Shown here: positions 40,877-49,211 of the stretch, one piece after another
Layout of the letters: each line of letters opens with the position of its first letter
Position numbering within the stretch: position 1 is the first letter of the stretch
Assembly: GCF_001550065.1 (NCBI RefSeq)
Contig: NZ_LRUB01000035.1
Coordinates: 62,001-126,000 of the forward strand
From: Kordiimonas lipolytica
GTDB lineage: Bacteria > Pseudomonadota > Alphaproteobacteria > Sphingomonadales > Kordiimonadaceae
Reading direction: 5' to 3'
DNA: 64,000 bases
The notes under the pieces: model-generated
What the model saw: the letters and a program-made list of their open reading frames with translations, nothing else
Told to the model about the DNA's origin: nothing
Databases searched by the model: none
Translations under genes and position numbers: made by a program

Positions 40877-42370
40877 ATGCTGAAGCTGAAGCGTGTTGCG
40901 ATTGATACCTACGGGGCCAATGTGGCCTTTATTGCCAGGACATGTCGCATTTATCGCCCCGAAGAATATCAGGCTTTCAACAAAATCAAGGTAGCCCACA
41001 ACGGCAGGACGCTGCTGGCCAGCCTGATGGTGGTTGATGACCTGTCCATCGTGGGGGATGACGAGCTCGGCCTGTCAGAGCAGGCGTTCGAGCGCCTTGG
41101 CATGCCGGAAGGCGAGATGACGACCATCGCGCTGGCCGAACAACCGCGCAGCATTGACCATATCCGAAAGAAAATTCTGGGCCACACGCTTGAGCCCTTC
41201 CAGCTTGAGGAGATTGTTTCCGATATCGCCGCGCACCGCTGTTCGGAAATGGAGATCGCAGCCTTCCTTGTGGCCTGTGCCGGCTTTATGACGACTGCTG
41301 AAATGCTGGCGCTGACGAAAGCCATGGCCAAGGTTGGGAACAAGCTTTCGTGGCGTGCGCCTGTGGTGGTGGACAAACACTGCATCGGCGGCATTCCCGG
41401 CAACCGGACATCCATGATTGTGGTGCCCATTGTGGCCGCGCATGGGCTGCCGATCCCAAAATCCTCAAGCCGTGCCATCACATCGCCTGCCGGTACGGCG
41501 GATACGATGGAGGTTCTGGCGCGGGTGGATCTTTCCATGCATGAAATGCAGCAGGTGGTGGATGAATGTGGCGGCTGCCTTGTTTGGGGTGGGCATGTGA
41601 ACCTGTCGCCCGCCGATGACGTGATGATCTCGGTGGAACGGCCACTTTCGATCGACACGCGCGAGCAAATGGTGGCTTCCATCATGTCCAAGAAAATGGC
41701 TGCGGGGTCGACGCACTTGGTGATCGATATTCCGATTGGCCCAACCGCCAAGGTCAAAAGCCACGGCGACGCCATGCGGCTGAGGAAGCTGTTTGAATAT
41801 GTTGGGCAGGAAACTGGCCTGCATGTTGACGTACTGACAACAGACGGAAGCCAGCCTATTGGGCGCGGCATCGGCCCGGTTCTTGAGGCGCGCGATGTGA
41901 TGGCGGTGCTGGAAAACAAAGCCGACGCACCGGCGGACCTGCGCGAAAAGTCACTGCAGCTCGCGGGGGCGCTTCTGGAAAATGATCCCGCGCTCAAGGG
42001 CGGGTCAGGCTATGCCCGCGCGCACCAGCTTCTTGAAAGCGGCGAAGCGCTGAAGGCCATGAACCGCATTATTGATGCCCAGGGCCGCCGAACGGATATT
42101 CCCTGCACCGGTGAGCTGACCCATGACATCGTGGCATCCAGGTCCGGCAAGGTTGTGGGCATAGACTGCTTCCGCATTGCCCGCCTTGCGCGCCTTGCAG
42201 GGGCCCCGATGGATTGCGGCGCCGGGATCGATCTGTTCAAGAAAGTGGGGGACACGGTGGAAGCCGGCGAGCCGCTTTACCGCATCCACGCCTGCTTCGA
42301 ATCCGACTTCGGGTTCGCCAAGAAGTTCGCCGATGAAGGTGACGGCTATACGCTTGGGGACGGTGCATGA
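40877..42370 (+). CDS. Thymidine phosphorylase / NMP phosphorylase-like protein
   Basis: A 497-residue phosphorylase. It has the N-terminal beta domain seen in archaeal-type AMP phosphorylases (first 85 residues, [23 protein letters not shown]), then the glycosyltransferase-3 core. That core has [37 protein letters not shown] and [15 protein letters not shown], and a C-terminal pyrimidine-phosphorylase domain (GGIDLFKK-like end). Extra N-terminal domain and length separate it from DeoA (about 440). It may release base from nucleoside monophosphates to give ribose 1,5-bisphosphate, or act on thymidine; sequence alone does not decide. ATG 40877 with AGGGGGAA ahead. It overlaps the next gene by ATGA. 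Confidence 0.87.
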   Translation: MLKLKRVAIDTYGANVAFIARTCRIYRPEEYQAFNKIKVAHNGRTLLASLMVVDDLSIVGDDELGLSEQAFERLGMPEGEMTTIALAEQPRSIDHIRKKILGHTLEPFQLEEIVSDIAAHRCSEMEIAAFLVACAGFMTTAEMLALTKAMAKVGNKLSWRAPVVVDKHCIGGIPGNRTSMIVVPIVAAHGLPIPKSSSRAITSPAGTADTMEVLARVDLSMHEMQQVVDECGGCLVWGGHVNLSPADDVMISVERPLSIDTREQMVASIMSKKMAAGSTHLVIDIPIGPTAKVKSHGDAMRLRKLFEYVGQETGLHVDVLTTDGSQPIGRGIGPVLEARDVMAVLENKADAPADLREKSLQLAGALLENDPALKGGSGYARAHQLLESGEALKAMNRIIDAQGRRTDIPCTGELTHDIVASRSGKVVGIDCFRIARLARLAGAPMDCGAGIDLFKKVGDTVEAGEPLYRIHACFESDFGFAKKFADEGDGYTLGDGA

Positions 42371-43263
42371 CGACTGCGACGCTGCATGTCTACCCCGGGC
42401 AGGAAGCCCCGACCGCTTTGCTGGCAGACAAGCTTGGCATCGATATGCAGGGCATTGATATTCACACTTTCCCGGATGGGGAGAGCCTTTTGCGGGTACA
42501 TCCTGGCGAGGACACAGCCATTCTGTATGCCAGCCTTGATCATCCCAACGAGAAGCTGATCCATCTGTTGCAGGCGGCGCAGGCACTGAGGGATGGCGGG
42601 GCAGCGCGGGTGGTGCTGGTGTGCCCCTACCTGTGCTACATGCGGCAGGACAAGGCCTTCCATGAGGGCGAAGCAGTGACGCAGCGCCTTCTTGGGCCGC
42701 TTCTGGGGCCGTGGTTTGACCGTATTGTCACCGTAGACCCGCATCTGCACAGGGTGGCTAGTCTCACCCAAGTGTTCCCTGGAAGGGAAGCAGATTCGCT
42801 GTCCGCCGCGCCGCTGATCGGGGCCGCTGTGGCGGCTGACCCTGCGCTAAAGAATGCGGTGCTGGTGGGGCCTGACGGGGAATCCCGTCAATGGGTGGCT
42901 GCGGCGGCACAAGCATCAGGCTTGGACTTTATTGTCGCCAGCAAGGAGCGCTTCGGTGACCGTGACGTGCGGGTAAGCCTGGATGAAGCCAGCGTTTCCC
43001 GGGGGCGTCCCGCTGTGATTATCGATGATTTGATCTCAAGCGGTGCGACCATGCAGGCCTGCGCGCGGTTGTTGCTGGACGCTGGCGCTTCACACGTTGA
43101 GGCCATGGCCGTGCATGCCGTCTGCAGCGACGCCGATCTTGATAAACTGGAAGGTGCGGGCATCAGTCGCGTGCGATCGTGCGACGGTATTCTGCATCCA
43201 ACAAACGCTATATCCCTTGCGCCGCTATTGGCCGAGGCACTCACCCGGGAGACCGAAAGATGA
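42367..43263 (+). CDS. prs: Ribose-phosphate pyrophosphokinase-like protein
   Basis: A 298-residue PRPP-synthetase family protein, about 15 residues shorter than housekeeping Prs. It keeps the HTFPDGES strand, the [11 protein letters not shown] segment and a good PRPP loop ([16 protein letters not shown]). The flexible ATP loop and the oligomer-contact region look diverged, so it is a paralogue rather than the main enzyme. Its position, coupled by ATGA overlaps to a phosphorylase and a nuclease, suggests it handles ribose phosphates released from RNA or nucleotides. Biochemical role inferred. Confidence 0.87.
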   Translation: MTTATLHVYPGQEAPTALLADKLGIDMQGIDIHTFPDGESLLRVHPGEDTAILYASLDHPNEKLIHLLQAAQALRDGGAARVVLVCPYLCYMRQDKAFHEGEAVTQRLLGPLLGPWFDRIVTVDPHLHRVASLTQVFPGREADSLSAAPLIGAAVAADPALKNAVLVGPDGESRQWVAAAAQASGLDFIVASKERFGDRDVRVSLDEASVSRGRPAVIIDDLISSGATMQACARLLLDAGASHVEAMAVHAVCSDADLDKLEGAGISRVRSCDGILHPTNAISLAPLLAEALTRETER

Positions 43264-44855
43264 CACTGAAAGTTAAATTCTGTGGTGCCGCGGGCACTGT
43301 GACCGGGTCGTGTTACTGGGTTCGGTTCGCCAACTTGCAGTTCCTTGTGGACTGCGGCATGTTCCAGGGGCCGAAAACGGTGAAAGAGCTGAACTATGGT
43401 GATTTTCCCTTCGATCCGGCCCAGATCGATTTTGTGCTGCTCACGCATGCCCATACAGACCATGCAGGCCTGCTGCCAAAGCTGACCAAGCATGGATTTC
43501 GCGGCAATATTTATACCACGGCAGGGTCGAGGGACCTGTTGACCTACATGCTGCCGGACAGCGCCCACATTCAGGAAATGGAAGTATTGCGCCTGAACCG
43601 AAGGAACCGGCAACGGGGCAGGGACGAGGTGGAGCCCATCTATACCGGTGAGGATGTCGAAGCCTGTTTGGGGCAAATACGCACGGTGGACTATGAAGAC
43701 TGGTGTGACCTGAAGGGTGTTCGGGTGCGCTTCTGGAACGCCGGGCATATTCTGGGTGCAGCATCGATCGAGCTTGAGGTGACCCACGAGGAAGGGCACA
43801 TGGAACGCATGCTTTTCTCTGGCGACATCGGGCCGGACCACAAGCTTTTTCACCCTGACCCGGATGCCCCGAGCGGGCTTGATTATCTCTTTATGGAATC
43901 AACCTATGGCGGCCGTGTGCGGACGGACCTCAAGCCGAAGGAGCGCAGGACGCTTCTGGCTCACGAAATAAACGAGGCGCTCAAGGGCGATGGTGCGCTG
44001 GTGATCCCTGCGTTTGCCGTGGAGCGCACGCAGGAGCTTTTGCTGGATATTGCTGTTTTGTTGAAAAGCGGCGAAATTCCACACGTGCCGGTGTTCCTCG
44101 ATTCCCCTCTTGCTATCCGGGTTACCTCCGTGTTTGCCGACCATGCGGACAGTCTTGAGGATGTGGACGGCGGTGGATCGCTTTTCAATCACAGCAGCTT
44201 TCATTTCACTGAAACAGTGGACGAGAGCAAATCCATCGCCCGTTTCAGGGGTAATATGATCATTCTTGCGGCGTCTGGCATGTGCGATGCCGGGCGCATC
44301 CGCCACCACCTTAAAGAACACCTGTGGCGCCCGCAGTCCACCGTTCTTCTGGTAGGGTATCAGGCGGAAGGCACGCTGGGTAGCCTTCTGGAGCGGGGCA
44401 AGAAGCGGATCAAGATACAGGGCGAAGAAATCGAAGTGCGGGCAAGTATTCGTACGATCGATACCTATTCCGGGCACGCCGACCATAACGGGCTGCTGGA
44501 ATGGGCGAAAGAACGGCTGCCGGTTAGGCGAAATATCTTCTTGTGCCACGGGTCGGCACAGTCGCTGGAGGCCATGCGGGTTGCGCTGGTTGAAACAGGT
44601 ATCCCTGAGGAGCAGCTTATCGTGCCGCAACTTGATGACGATTACACGCTTGAGGACGGTAAAGGGGTGCCGAAGCTGAACCGTGTGGTTCCGCGTCTTG
44701 ACCCAACAGCGGTTGAAAAGCCGGATTGGCACAATGACTTGGCGTCCCTGAGCATGGATCTCAGGCGTAAGCTAGAGACCGCCAAGTCTGACAGGCAGCG
44801 AAGCCAGCTTCTGTCGCGGCTGCGGGATCTGTTGCAGACCTATCAGGGGGACTAG
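43260..44855 (+). CDS. Beta-CASP metallo-beta-lactamase RNA nuclease
   Basis: A 531-residue nuclease of the CPSF73-like family. MBL motifs are LTHAHTDHAGLLPKL (HxHxDH, near residue 60), the GHILGAASIEL His and the SGDIGPD Asp. The beta-CASP part has MESTYGGR, FAVERTQELLL, ASGMCDAGRIRHHLKEHLW, VLLVGYQAEGTLG and YSGHADHNGLLEW. These indicate a zinc-dependent endo- or 5'-exoribonuclease. No KH domain is present, unlike archaeal aCPSF1. ATG 43260 overlaps the prs stop. Bacterial members often sit beside phosphorylase and Prs genes in this order. A terminator follows. Confidence 0.9.
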   Translation: MTLKVKFCGAAGTVTGSCYWVRFANLQFLVDCGMFQGPKTVKELNYGDFPFDPAQIDFVLLTHAHTDHAGLLPKLTKHGFRGNIYTTAGSRDLLTYMLPDSAHIQEMEVLRLNRRNRQRGRDEVEPIYTGEDVEACLGQIRTVDYEDWCDLKGVRVRFWNAGHILGAASIELEVTHEEGHMERMLFSGDIGPDHKLFHPDPDAPSGLDYLFMESTYGGRVRTDLKPKERRTLLAHEINEALKGDGALVIPAFAVERTQELLLDIAVLLKSGEIPHVPVFLDSPLAIRVTSVFADHADSLEDVDGGGSLFNHSSFHFTETVDESKSIARFRGNMIILAASGMCDAGRIRHHLKEHLWRPQSTVLLVGYQAEGTLGSLLERGKKRIKIQGEEIEVRASIRTIDTYSGHADHNGLLEWAKERLPVRRNIFLCHGSAQSLEAMRVALVETGIPEEQLIVPQLDDDYTLEDGKGVPKLNRVVPRLDPTAVEKPDWHNDLASLSMDLRRKLETAKSDRQRSQLLSRLRDLLQTYQGD

Positions 44856-44886
44856 CCGCCACAAATGTGGCTGTGGCGGCTGGTTT
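44854..44886 (+). terminator. Terminator after the phosphorylase operon
   Basis: A perfect 10-bp stem (44854-44863 with 44872-44881), an 8-nt loop and a GGTTTC tail. It starts within the nuclease stop codon TAG (44853-44855). It lies between convergent genes. Confidence 0.75.
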
Positions 44887-44894
44887 CAACGTGA

Positions 44895-45866
44895 TCAGTC
44901 GTCGCCGGTGAGCCAACCCTTGTCGAGTTGCTTCTTGGCTTCTTCCTCACCCATCTTGATCAAGGCCTGGATGTCCTTGCTGTCGAAGTCGGTCACGTCA
45001 ATCGGCAGCCGGTCTTCCGGGCGGATCTCGACGAACTCGATGATGCGCTTACCGGCTGCTATAGCCTGGCCGCCGATTTTGCAGGCATGGTTGATCTTTC
45101 GAACTTCATTGAGGTCATTGTTCATGATCTCGCTTGTCAGTGTACCGATGGTGCGTTTCAGAAGCTTCAGGATGTTCCGGAAGTTCTTTCTGGCATAATC
45201 CGGTGTCATCTGTTCCGGCTTCATGGCGATAACGGCCATCTGTTCCGCGCCGCGTTTGATCGCAGGCTTCAGCGGGGCGATATTGCGTATGCCGCCATCG
45301 GCCATGGGCATGTCATTGATCCACATAAGCGGCATCGCGACCGGTTCGCGGGTGGAGGCGATTACATAGTCGATCACGTCATCGCCAAATGTTTCCACGC
45401 TGGCCTCAAAAAAGTCCCCTGTCGCCATATTGGTGACGCCGCAGGCATAATAGGCCGGGCTGGCACGCAGGTTATCAGGGCGGATGTTTTCCCGTGCGAG
45501 ATCAGCGGCCCCGTCCATGGTGGTCAGGCCGTCAAATTTGCCGAACAGCACGTCGCCCACCAGCTCAAGCGTGCCGCGCTTTTTGCCGATTGAGGCGAAG
45601 CTGGTGACGTTATCGCGCCAGAAGGCTTCAATCTCGTTGCCAATTTCAGGCCAGTCCGGCTGTTTGCCGGCGAGAACGGCTGCGCCTGCCCGGTCTGCCA
45701 TGAAGCCGCCGTTCATGGAGCCCACCGATACGCCATAAATGGCTTCCGGCGTGAACATGGAACCGTCCGCAAAAGTGTGATTCAAAAGTGCCTTGATGGC
45801 CCCAGCCTGATAGGCGCCTTTTACGTTGCCGCCCGACAGAACCAATGCCCGTTTGAAACTCGCCAT
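44895..45866 (-). CDS. Patatin-like phospholipase
   Basis: A 323-residue lipid acyl hydrolase. The oxyanion loop GGNVKGAYQAG is near residue 12-22, the nucleophile elbow GVSVG near residue 48 and the catalytic Asp in MADGGIRNIAPL. The second position of the oxyanion loop is Asn instead of Gly, a known minor variant. There is no signal peptide, so it acts in the cytoplasm or is delivered otherwise. The start ATG 45866 has GGGGGAGG ahead; the frame is open for eight codons more. The function in cells is unknown. Confidence 0.88.
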   Translation of the reverse strand: MASFKRALVLSGGNVKGAYQAGAIKALLNHTFADGSMFTPEAIYGVSVGSMNGGFMADRAGAAVLAGKQPDWPEIGNEIEAFWRDNVTSFASIGKKRGTLELVGDVLFGKFDGLTTMDGAADLARENIRPDNLRASPAYYACGVTNMATGDFFEASVETFGDDVIDYVIASTREPVAMPLMWINDMPMADGGIRNIAPLKPAIKRGAEQMAVIAMKPEQMTPDYARKNFRNILKLLKRTIGTLTSEIMNNDLNEVRKINHACKIGGQAIAAGKRIIEFVEIRPEDRLPIDVTDFDSKDIQALIKMGEEEAKKQLDKGWLTGDD

Positions 45867-46041
45867 GATAGCCTCCCCCTGAGTGTGCAAGTTATAAGTG
45901 TTGAAAATGTAACCAAACGAGAAAATTTTGGCGAGGAATTTATGATTTGCTTCCGTTTTCCGGTTGCAACAGTGGGGCTGCCTTCAGCCATCGCAGCTCT
46001 AATGGTCGATGGCTTCAGGTTTTGACAAGCTCTGAAAAGTC

Positions 46042-46078
46042 TGAGCCTGCCGCCGACGGGACAGTCGGGACAGGCTCA
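46042..46078 (+). other. Nested hairpin
   Basis: An outer stem of 8 bp (46042-46049 with 46071-46078) encloses an inner 5-bp stem (46053-46057 with 46064-46068). No T run follows. It could belong to an RNA or be the end of one; on either strand it is symmetric. Confidence 0.4.
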
Positions 46079-46450
46079 ATCTGGAACAAAAGAGGATATC
46101 AATATACCCACCTTCAAGGATGCGGCAGTATCTTGATGCCTCTGGCTCGATGCGGGGGAGCGTAAAAACCGGACACCAATGATGCCGCCTCCAAAGATTG
46201 GCTGACCTATCAGGTTGCCCCACTACCCATAGCTGCTAGGGAAGCAAATGCAGCTCTGGGCCCACTGTGGCACGTGCGACAGGAGCGGGAGAGATGGATT
46301 GCTGCTGCGCACTGTCCTGATATGCCTGAAGCCACTTGGGCTTCACCAATCATCGAAGGCAGATTTTTTATACCGCTGTGGTCACGCGGAGGATTTGATG
46401 TAGGTCAAGGCAATGCATTTTTTTGAAAAAGTTTCACTTTCCAAAAAGAA

Positions 46451-46487
46451 GCCCTCTCAGCTTCCCAAGGGGTGGGGCTGAAAGGGC
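46451..46487 (+). other. Hairpin in the probable csp leader
   Basis: Two 5-bp stem blocks (46451-46455 with 46483-46487; 46457-46461 with 46477-46481) are separated by one mismatch, and the C/G-rich interior can pair further. It lies about 180 nt ahead of the cold-shock start, where temperature-sensitive leader structures are found in csp genes. Confidence 0.4.
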
Positions 46488-46667
46488 ACAGAGGAGGTCA
46501 CGCCATCTGGCGTTCAGGGAGGTCTGGTGGATACAGAAACAAGCTCTGTATTTCATGGTACGCGCACGCGGTGAAAAACCTTCGTGCAAAGAATGACTAT
46601 TGACGGAGGCAGGCTGAAAATGGTGAATTGTCTTTGTTTCAAGCGGACTTGATCAAGTGAGGGCAGC

Positions 46668-46877
46668 GTGAGTACAGGCACGGTCAAATGGTTTAATAAA
46701 GCCAAGGGTTTTGGCTTCATCGCCCCCGACGAAGGCGGGGACGATGTGTTCGTGCATATTTCTGCAGTCAAGGAAGCAGGCCTTCATGACCTTCAGGAAG
46801 AACAGCGGCTGTCGTTCGAGCTCATGGACGGGCCAAATGGGCGCGTGACAGCCGGGTCGCTCAAACTGGTTTCCTAG
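46668..46877 (+). CDS. CspA-family cold-shock protein, second copy
   Basis: A 69-residue cold-shock domain with RNP1 KGFGFI and RNP2 VFVHISAV. It starts with GTG, with GAGGG upstream. It differs from the 1916 copy in the second half (EEQRLSFELMDGPNGRV), so it is a distinct paralogue. A leader of over 200 nt with strong hairpins precedes it. Its TAG stop overlaps the stop codon of the convergent acetyltransferase. Confidence 0.94.
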   Translation: MSTGTVKWFNKAKGFGFIAPDEGGDDVFVHISAVKEAGLHDLQEEQRLSFELMDGPNGRVTAGSLKLVS

Positions 46878-47518
46878 ACCTTTTCAAGATCATCCACACT
46901 TCCTGCCATGATGGCCGGGACATGTTGGGTGATTTTTTCAATGGGCCAATCCCACCAGGCGACGGCCAGAAGCCTTTCGATTGTCTTTTCATCGAAGCGC
47001 ATCTTCAGGACGCGTGCCGGGTTGCCGCCCACGACGGCAAACGGCGGGACATCCTCTGTGACCACGGATCGGGACGCGATGATCGCGCCGTGGCCAATTG
47101 TGACGCCCGGCATGATAAGGCTCTCAAAACCGAACCAGACATCATGACCCACGGTGGTATCTCCCCGCATCGGCAGGCCCGCCAGTAGCGGCATATGGTC
47201 CGCCCAGTCTGCCCCGAATATGGGGAAGGGGAAGGTTGATGGGCCGTCCATGCGGTGGTTGGCCCCGTTCATGATGAATTTGGTGCCTGTGCCCAAGGCG
47301 CAAAAGCGCCCGATTGTCAGCCGGTCGCCGACAAAGTCATAGTGATAGAGCACATTGTTTTCCTGAAAGGCCTCTGGCGCCTTGGGGTCGTCATAATAGC
47401 TATAGTCGCCGACCTCGATGTTATCGCCAGAGACGACATTCTTGAGGAAGACAACGCGCTTGGCGTGCGCGAGTGGATAGCGCTGGCCTGGGTCAGGGTG
47501 ATGGTATTTTTGATGCAT
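46874..47518 (-). CDS. Xenobiotic (CatB/Vat-type) acetyltransferase
   Basis: A 214-residue left-handed beta-helix acetyltransferase. The hexapeptide repeats run from about 60 to 170 (VGDRLTIGRFCALGTGTKF, TTVGHDVWFGFESLIMPGVTIGHGAIIASRSVVTEDVPPFAVVGGNPARVLKMRF). The catalytic His sits in GANHRMDG. The layout is that of type B chloramphenicol and streptogramin acetyltransferases, so an antibiotic or small-molecule substrate is possible; resistance itself cannot be inferred. ATG 47518 has AAGG 7 nt ahead; a TTG at 47536 is in frame. Convergent overlap with the csp gene is 4 bp. Confidence 0.9.
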   Translation of the reverse strand: MHQKYHHPDPGQRYPLAHAKRVVFLKNVVSGDNIEVGDYSYYDDPKAPEAFQENNVLYHYDFVGDRLTIGRFCALGTGTKFIMNGANHRMDGPSTFPFPIFGADWADHMPLLAGLPMRGDTTVGHDVWFGFESLIMPGVTIGHGAIIASRSVVTEDVPPFAVVGGNPARVLKMRFDEKTIERLLAVAWWDWPIEKITQHVPAIMAGSVDDLEKV

Positions 47519-47731
47519 AACAAAGCCTTGCTGCAAAGTGGCAGATATTGGTGGCCTGTGCCGTCAGCTATGGCGGACAGGATATCTCAGGCGGCTTTGT
47601 TCATCGGCAGGGTACTCACATTGTTTGCTTGCCGGTTTCATACCGCGAAGGGGCACCGCAGTAAAGCCGTTATCGGCGCAGCCAGCCCATCCTTCAGCAC
47701 ACAGGCCCAATAATTCCTGCTTGCAAATGGC

Positions 47732-47775
47732 ATATAGTTCGGATACGAAATAAATGCTTCGGATGCGAACTATAT
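47732..47775. promoter_or_regulatory. MarR operator with double symmetry
   Basis: Two 18-bp arms (47732-47749 and 47758-47775) form an inverted repeat matching at 16 of 18 positions. Each arm also contains its own dyad (TTCGGATACGAA at 47738 and TTCGGATGCGAA at 47758), centred 20 bp, or two helical turns, apart. A candidate -35 TTGCAA (47721-47726) and -10 TACGAA (47744-47749) overlap the left arm. Two MarR dimers could bind side by side and repress marR. Confidence 0.65.
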
Positions 47776-47786
47776 GGATGGTCGAC

Positions 47787-48251
47787 ATGAACAGACCAAA
47801 AATTTTTCACCTGATTCACATGGCCCACAGGGCCTTGTTCCGCGCGGCAGACCGGCTGCTGGCGGACCGCCATGGCATCACAGCCGCACAGAACGCGCTG
47901 TTGTTGTATCTGGAAAAAAACGAAGGCGCGACGATGGGGGCGGTGGCGACCGCGATTGGGCTCAAGAACGCTGCAACATCGGGGCTGGTGGACCGGATGG
48001 AGAGCAAGGGGCTGATCGCTCGCCGCCCAAGTGAACAGGATCGCCGCAGTTTTGAGCTCGTGCTGCTGTCGAAGGGACGCGCGATTGCTGGCGAAAGCCA
48101 TGCGCTTATCCACGCCACCAACGACCACCTTCTTGAAGGGTTTTCGGAAGCCGAGCAGGAAACCATTGCACGCTTCCTGGAAACCGTGATCGCCAAATCC
48201 GATGCTTACGGGAAAGACACAATCAAGCTGGCAGAAAAACAGTCAGCCTGA
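47787..48251 (+). CDS. MarR-family transcriptional regulator
   Basis: A 154-residue winged-helix repressor. Dimer helix FHLIHMAHRALFRAADRLLADRHGIT precedes the DNA-binding domain, with recognition helix LKNAATSGLVDRMESKGLI and wing RRPSEQDRRSFELVLLSKG. The ATGs at 47754 and 47778 are also in frame, but the first falls inside the operator, so ATG 47787 is preferred. It is followed after 22 bp by an enoyl-CoA hydratase, so the ligand may be an acyl-CoA or aromatic acid derivative. Autoregulation is likely from the operator immediately upstream. Confidence 0.9.
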   Translation: MNRPKIFHLIHMAHRALFRAADRLLADRHGITAAQNALLLYLEKNEGATMGAVATAIGLKNAATSGLVDRMESKGLIARRPSEQDRRSFELVLLSKGRAIAGESHALIHATNDHLLEGFSEAEQETIARFLETVIAKSDAYGKDTIKLAEKQSA

Positions 48252-48273
48252 CGCACATTAGAACGAGGAAGCC

Positions 48274-49032
48274 ATGACAGATCATATCATCACTGAAATC
48301 AAAGACCGGGTAATGCGGATCACCTTCAACCGCCCGGACAAGAAAAACGCTCTTACGCATGACATGTATTCCAAGGTGGTTGAGGCCATGCGCACTGCGG
48401 AAGAAGACGACAGCATCCGGGCGATGCTGTTCACGGGTGCCGGTGAAGCCTTCACCTCTGGCAACGATCTTGTGGATTTTCGCGATAATCCAAAGATGGG
48501 ACCGGATGCGCCGGTTGCCCAGTTTCTGCAGTGCCTGCTGACAGCAAAAAAGCCGATCGTGATGGCGGTGAACGGTATTGCTGTTGGCGTCGGGCTGACC
48601 ATGCTTTTGCATGCTGACATCGTCTATGCGGCGGAAGAGGCTGTGATCACTGCGCCGTTCGTTGACCTGGCGCTTGTGCCGGAGGCGGGATCTTCGCTTC
48701 TGTTGCCTAAGCGTGTTGGGCATGCCTGGGCGGCTGAGATCATGATGCTTGGCCGTAAGGTTACCGCCCGCGAAGGGCTTGAGATCGGTATGTATTCACG
48801 GGTGCTCAAGGCGGATGATCTGTTGCCTGCAGCAGAAAAAGCTGCTGTAGCGCTGGCGAACAAGGCGCCGCAGTCTGTCCAGCGCACGAAGGCCTTGATG
48901 CGGGGTGATATTGAAGAGGTCGGTGCCCGTATGGAGAAGGAATCCAAACTGTTCGGCGAGCAGCTGATGTCCGCCGAGTTTGCCGAATCCGTGATGGCCT
49001 TCATGCAGAAGCGCGCGCCGAACTTTGGCTAA
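48274..49032 (+). CDS. Enoyl-CoA hydratase/isomerase family protein
   Basis: A 252-residue crotonase-fold enzyme. The first oxyanion segment is GAGEAFTSGNDLVDF and the second is NGIAVGVGLTMLLHADIVYA. The usual catalytic Glu region reads APFVDLALVPEAGSSLLLPKRVG. It probably hydrates or isomerises an acyl-CoA intermediate. The catalytic pair is only partly canonical, so isomerase or hydrolase activity is possible. In the same operon as the MarR gene. A strong terminator follows. Confidence 0.9.
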   Translation: MTDHIITEIKDRVMRITFNRPDKKNALTHDMYSKVVEAMRTAEEDDSIRAMLFTGAGEAFTSGNDLVDFRDNPKMGPDAPVAQFLQCLLTAKKPIVMAVNGIAVGVGLTMLLHADIVYAAEEAVITAPFVDLALVPEAGSSLLLPKRVGHAWAAEIMMLGRKVTAREGLEIGMYSRVLKADDLLPAAEKAAVALANKAPQSVQRTKALMRGDIEEVGARMEKESKLFGEQLMSAEFAESVMAFMQKRAPNFG

Positions 49033-49055
49033 CCGCCGGCAGTCATAGAGTGGAG

Positions 49056-49085
49056 GAAGGGGGCTGTTGCCCCCTTCTTTATTTT
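49056..49085 (+). terminator. Strong terminator after the marR operon
   Basis: A perfect 9-bp stem (49056-49064 with 49069-49077), a TGTT loop and a TTTATTTTC tail, 24 nt after the stop of the hydratase gene. Confidence 0.9.
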
Positions 49086-49211
49086 CGCCGGTTGCCATGC
49101 ATGCCTTGAGCGCAACTCAGCCATGCTCTGTTTTCCATAGATTGAAGTTTTGAAAATAGGTAAGCTTTCGCCCAACGCCTCGAACTGACTGCTGGGAGGA
49201 AGCGCCTGACT

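Larger units (their letters stand above)
45867..46667. other. 800-bp intergenic region with structured elements
   Basis: No full gene. Elements seen are a nested hairpin at 46042-46078, an open frame without a start codon at 46166-46426 that could be a gene remnant, and a second strong hairpin at 46451-46487. The last 200 bp are probably the long leader of the cold-shock gene at 46668, as is usual for csp mRNAs. Confidence 0.5.
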
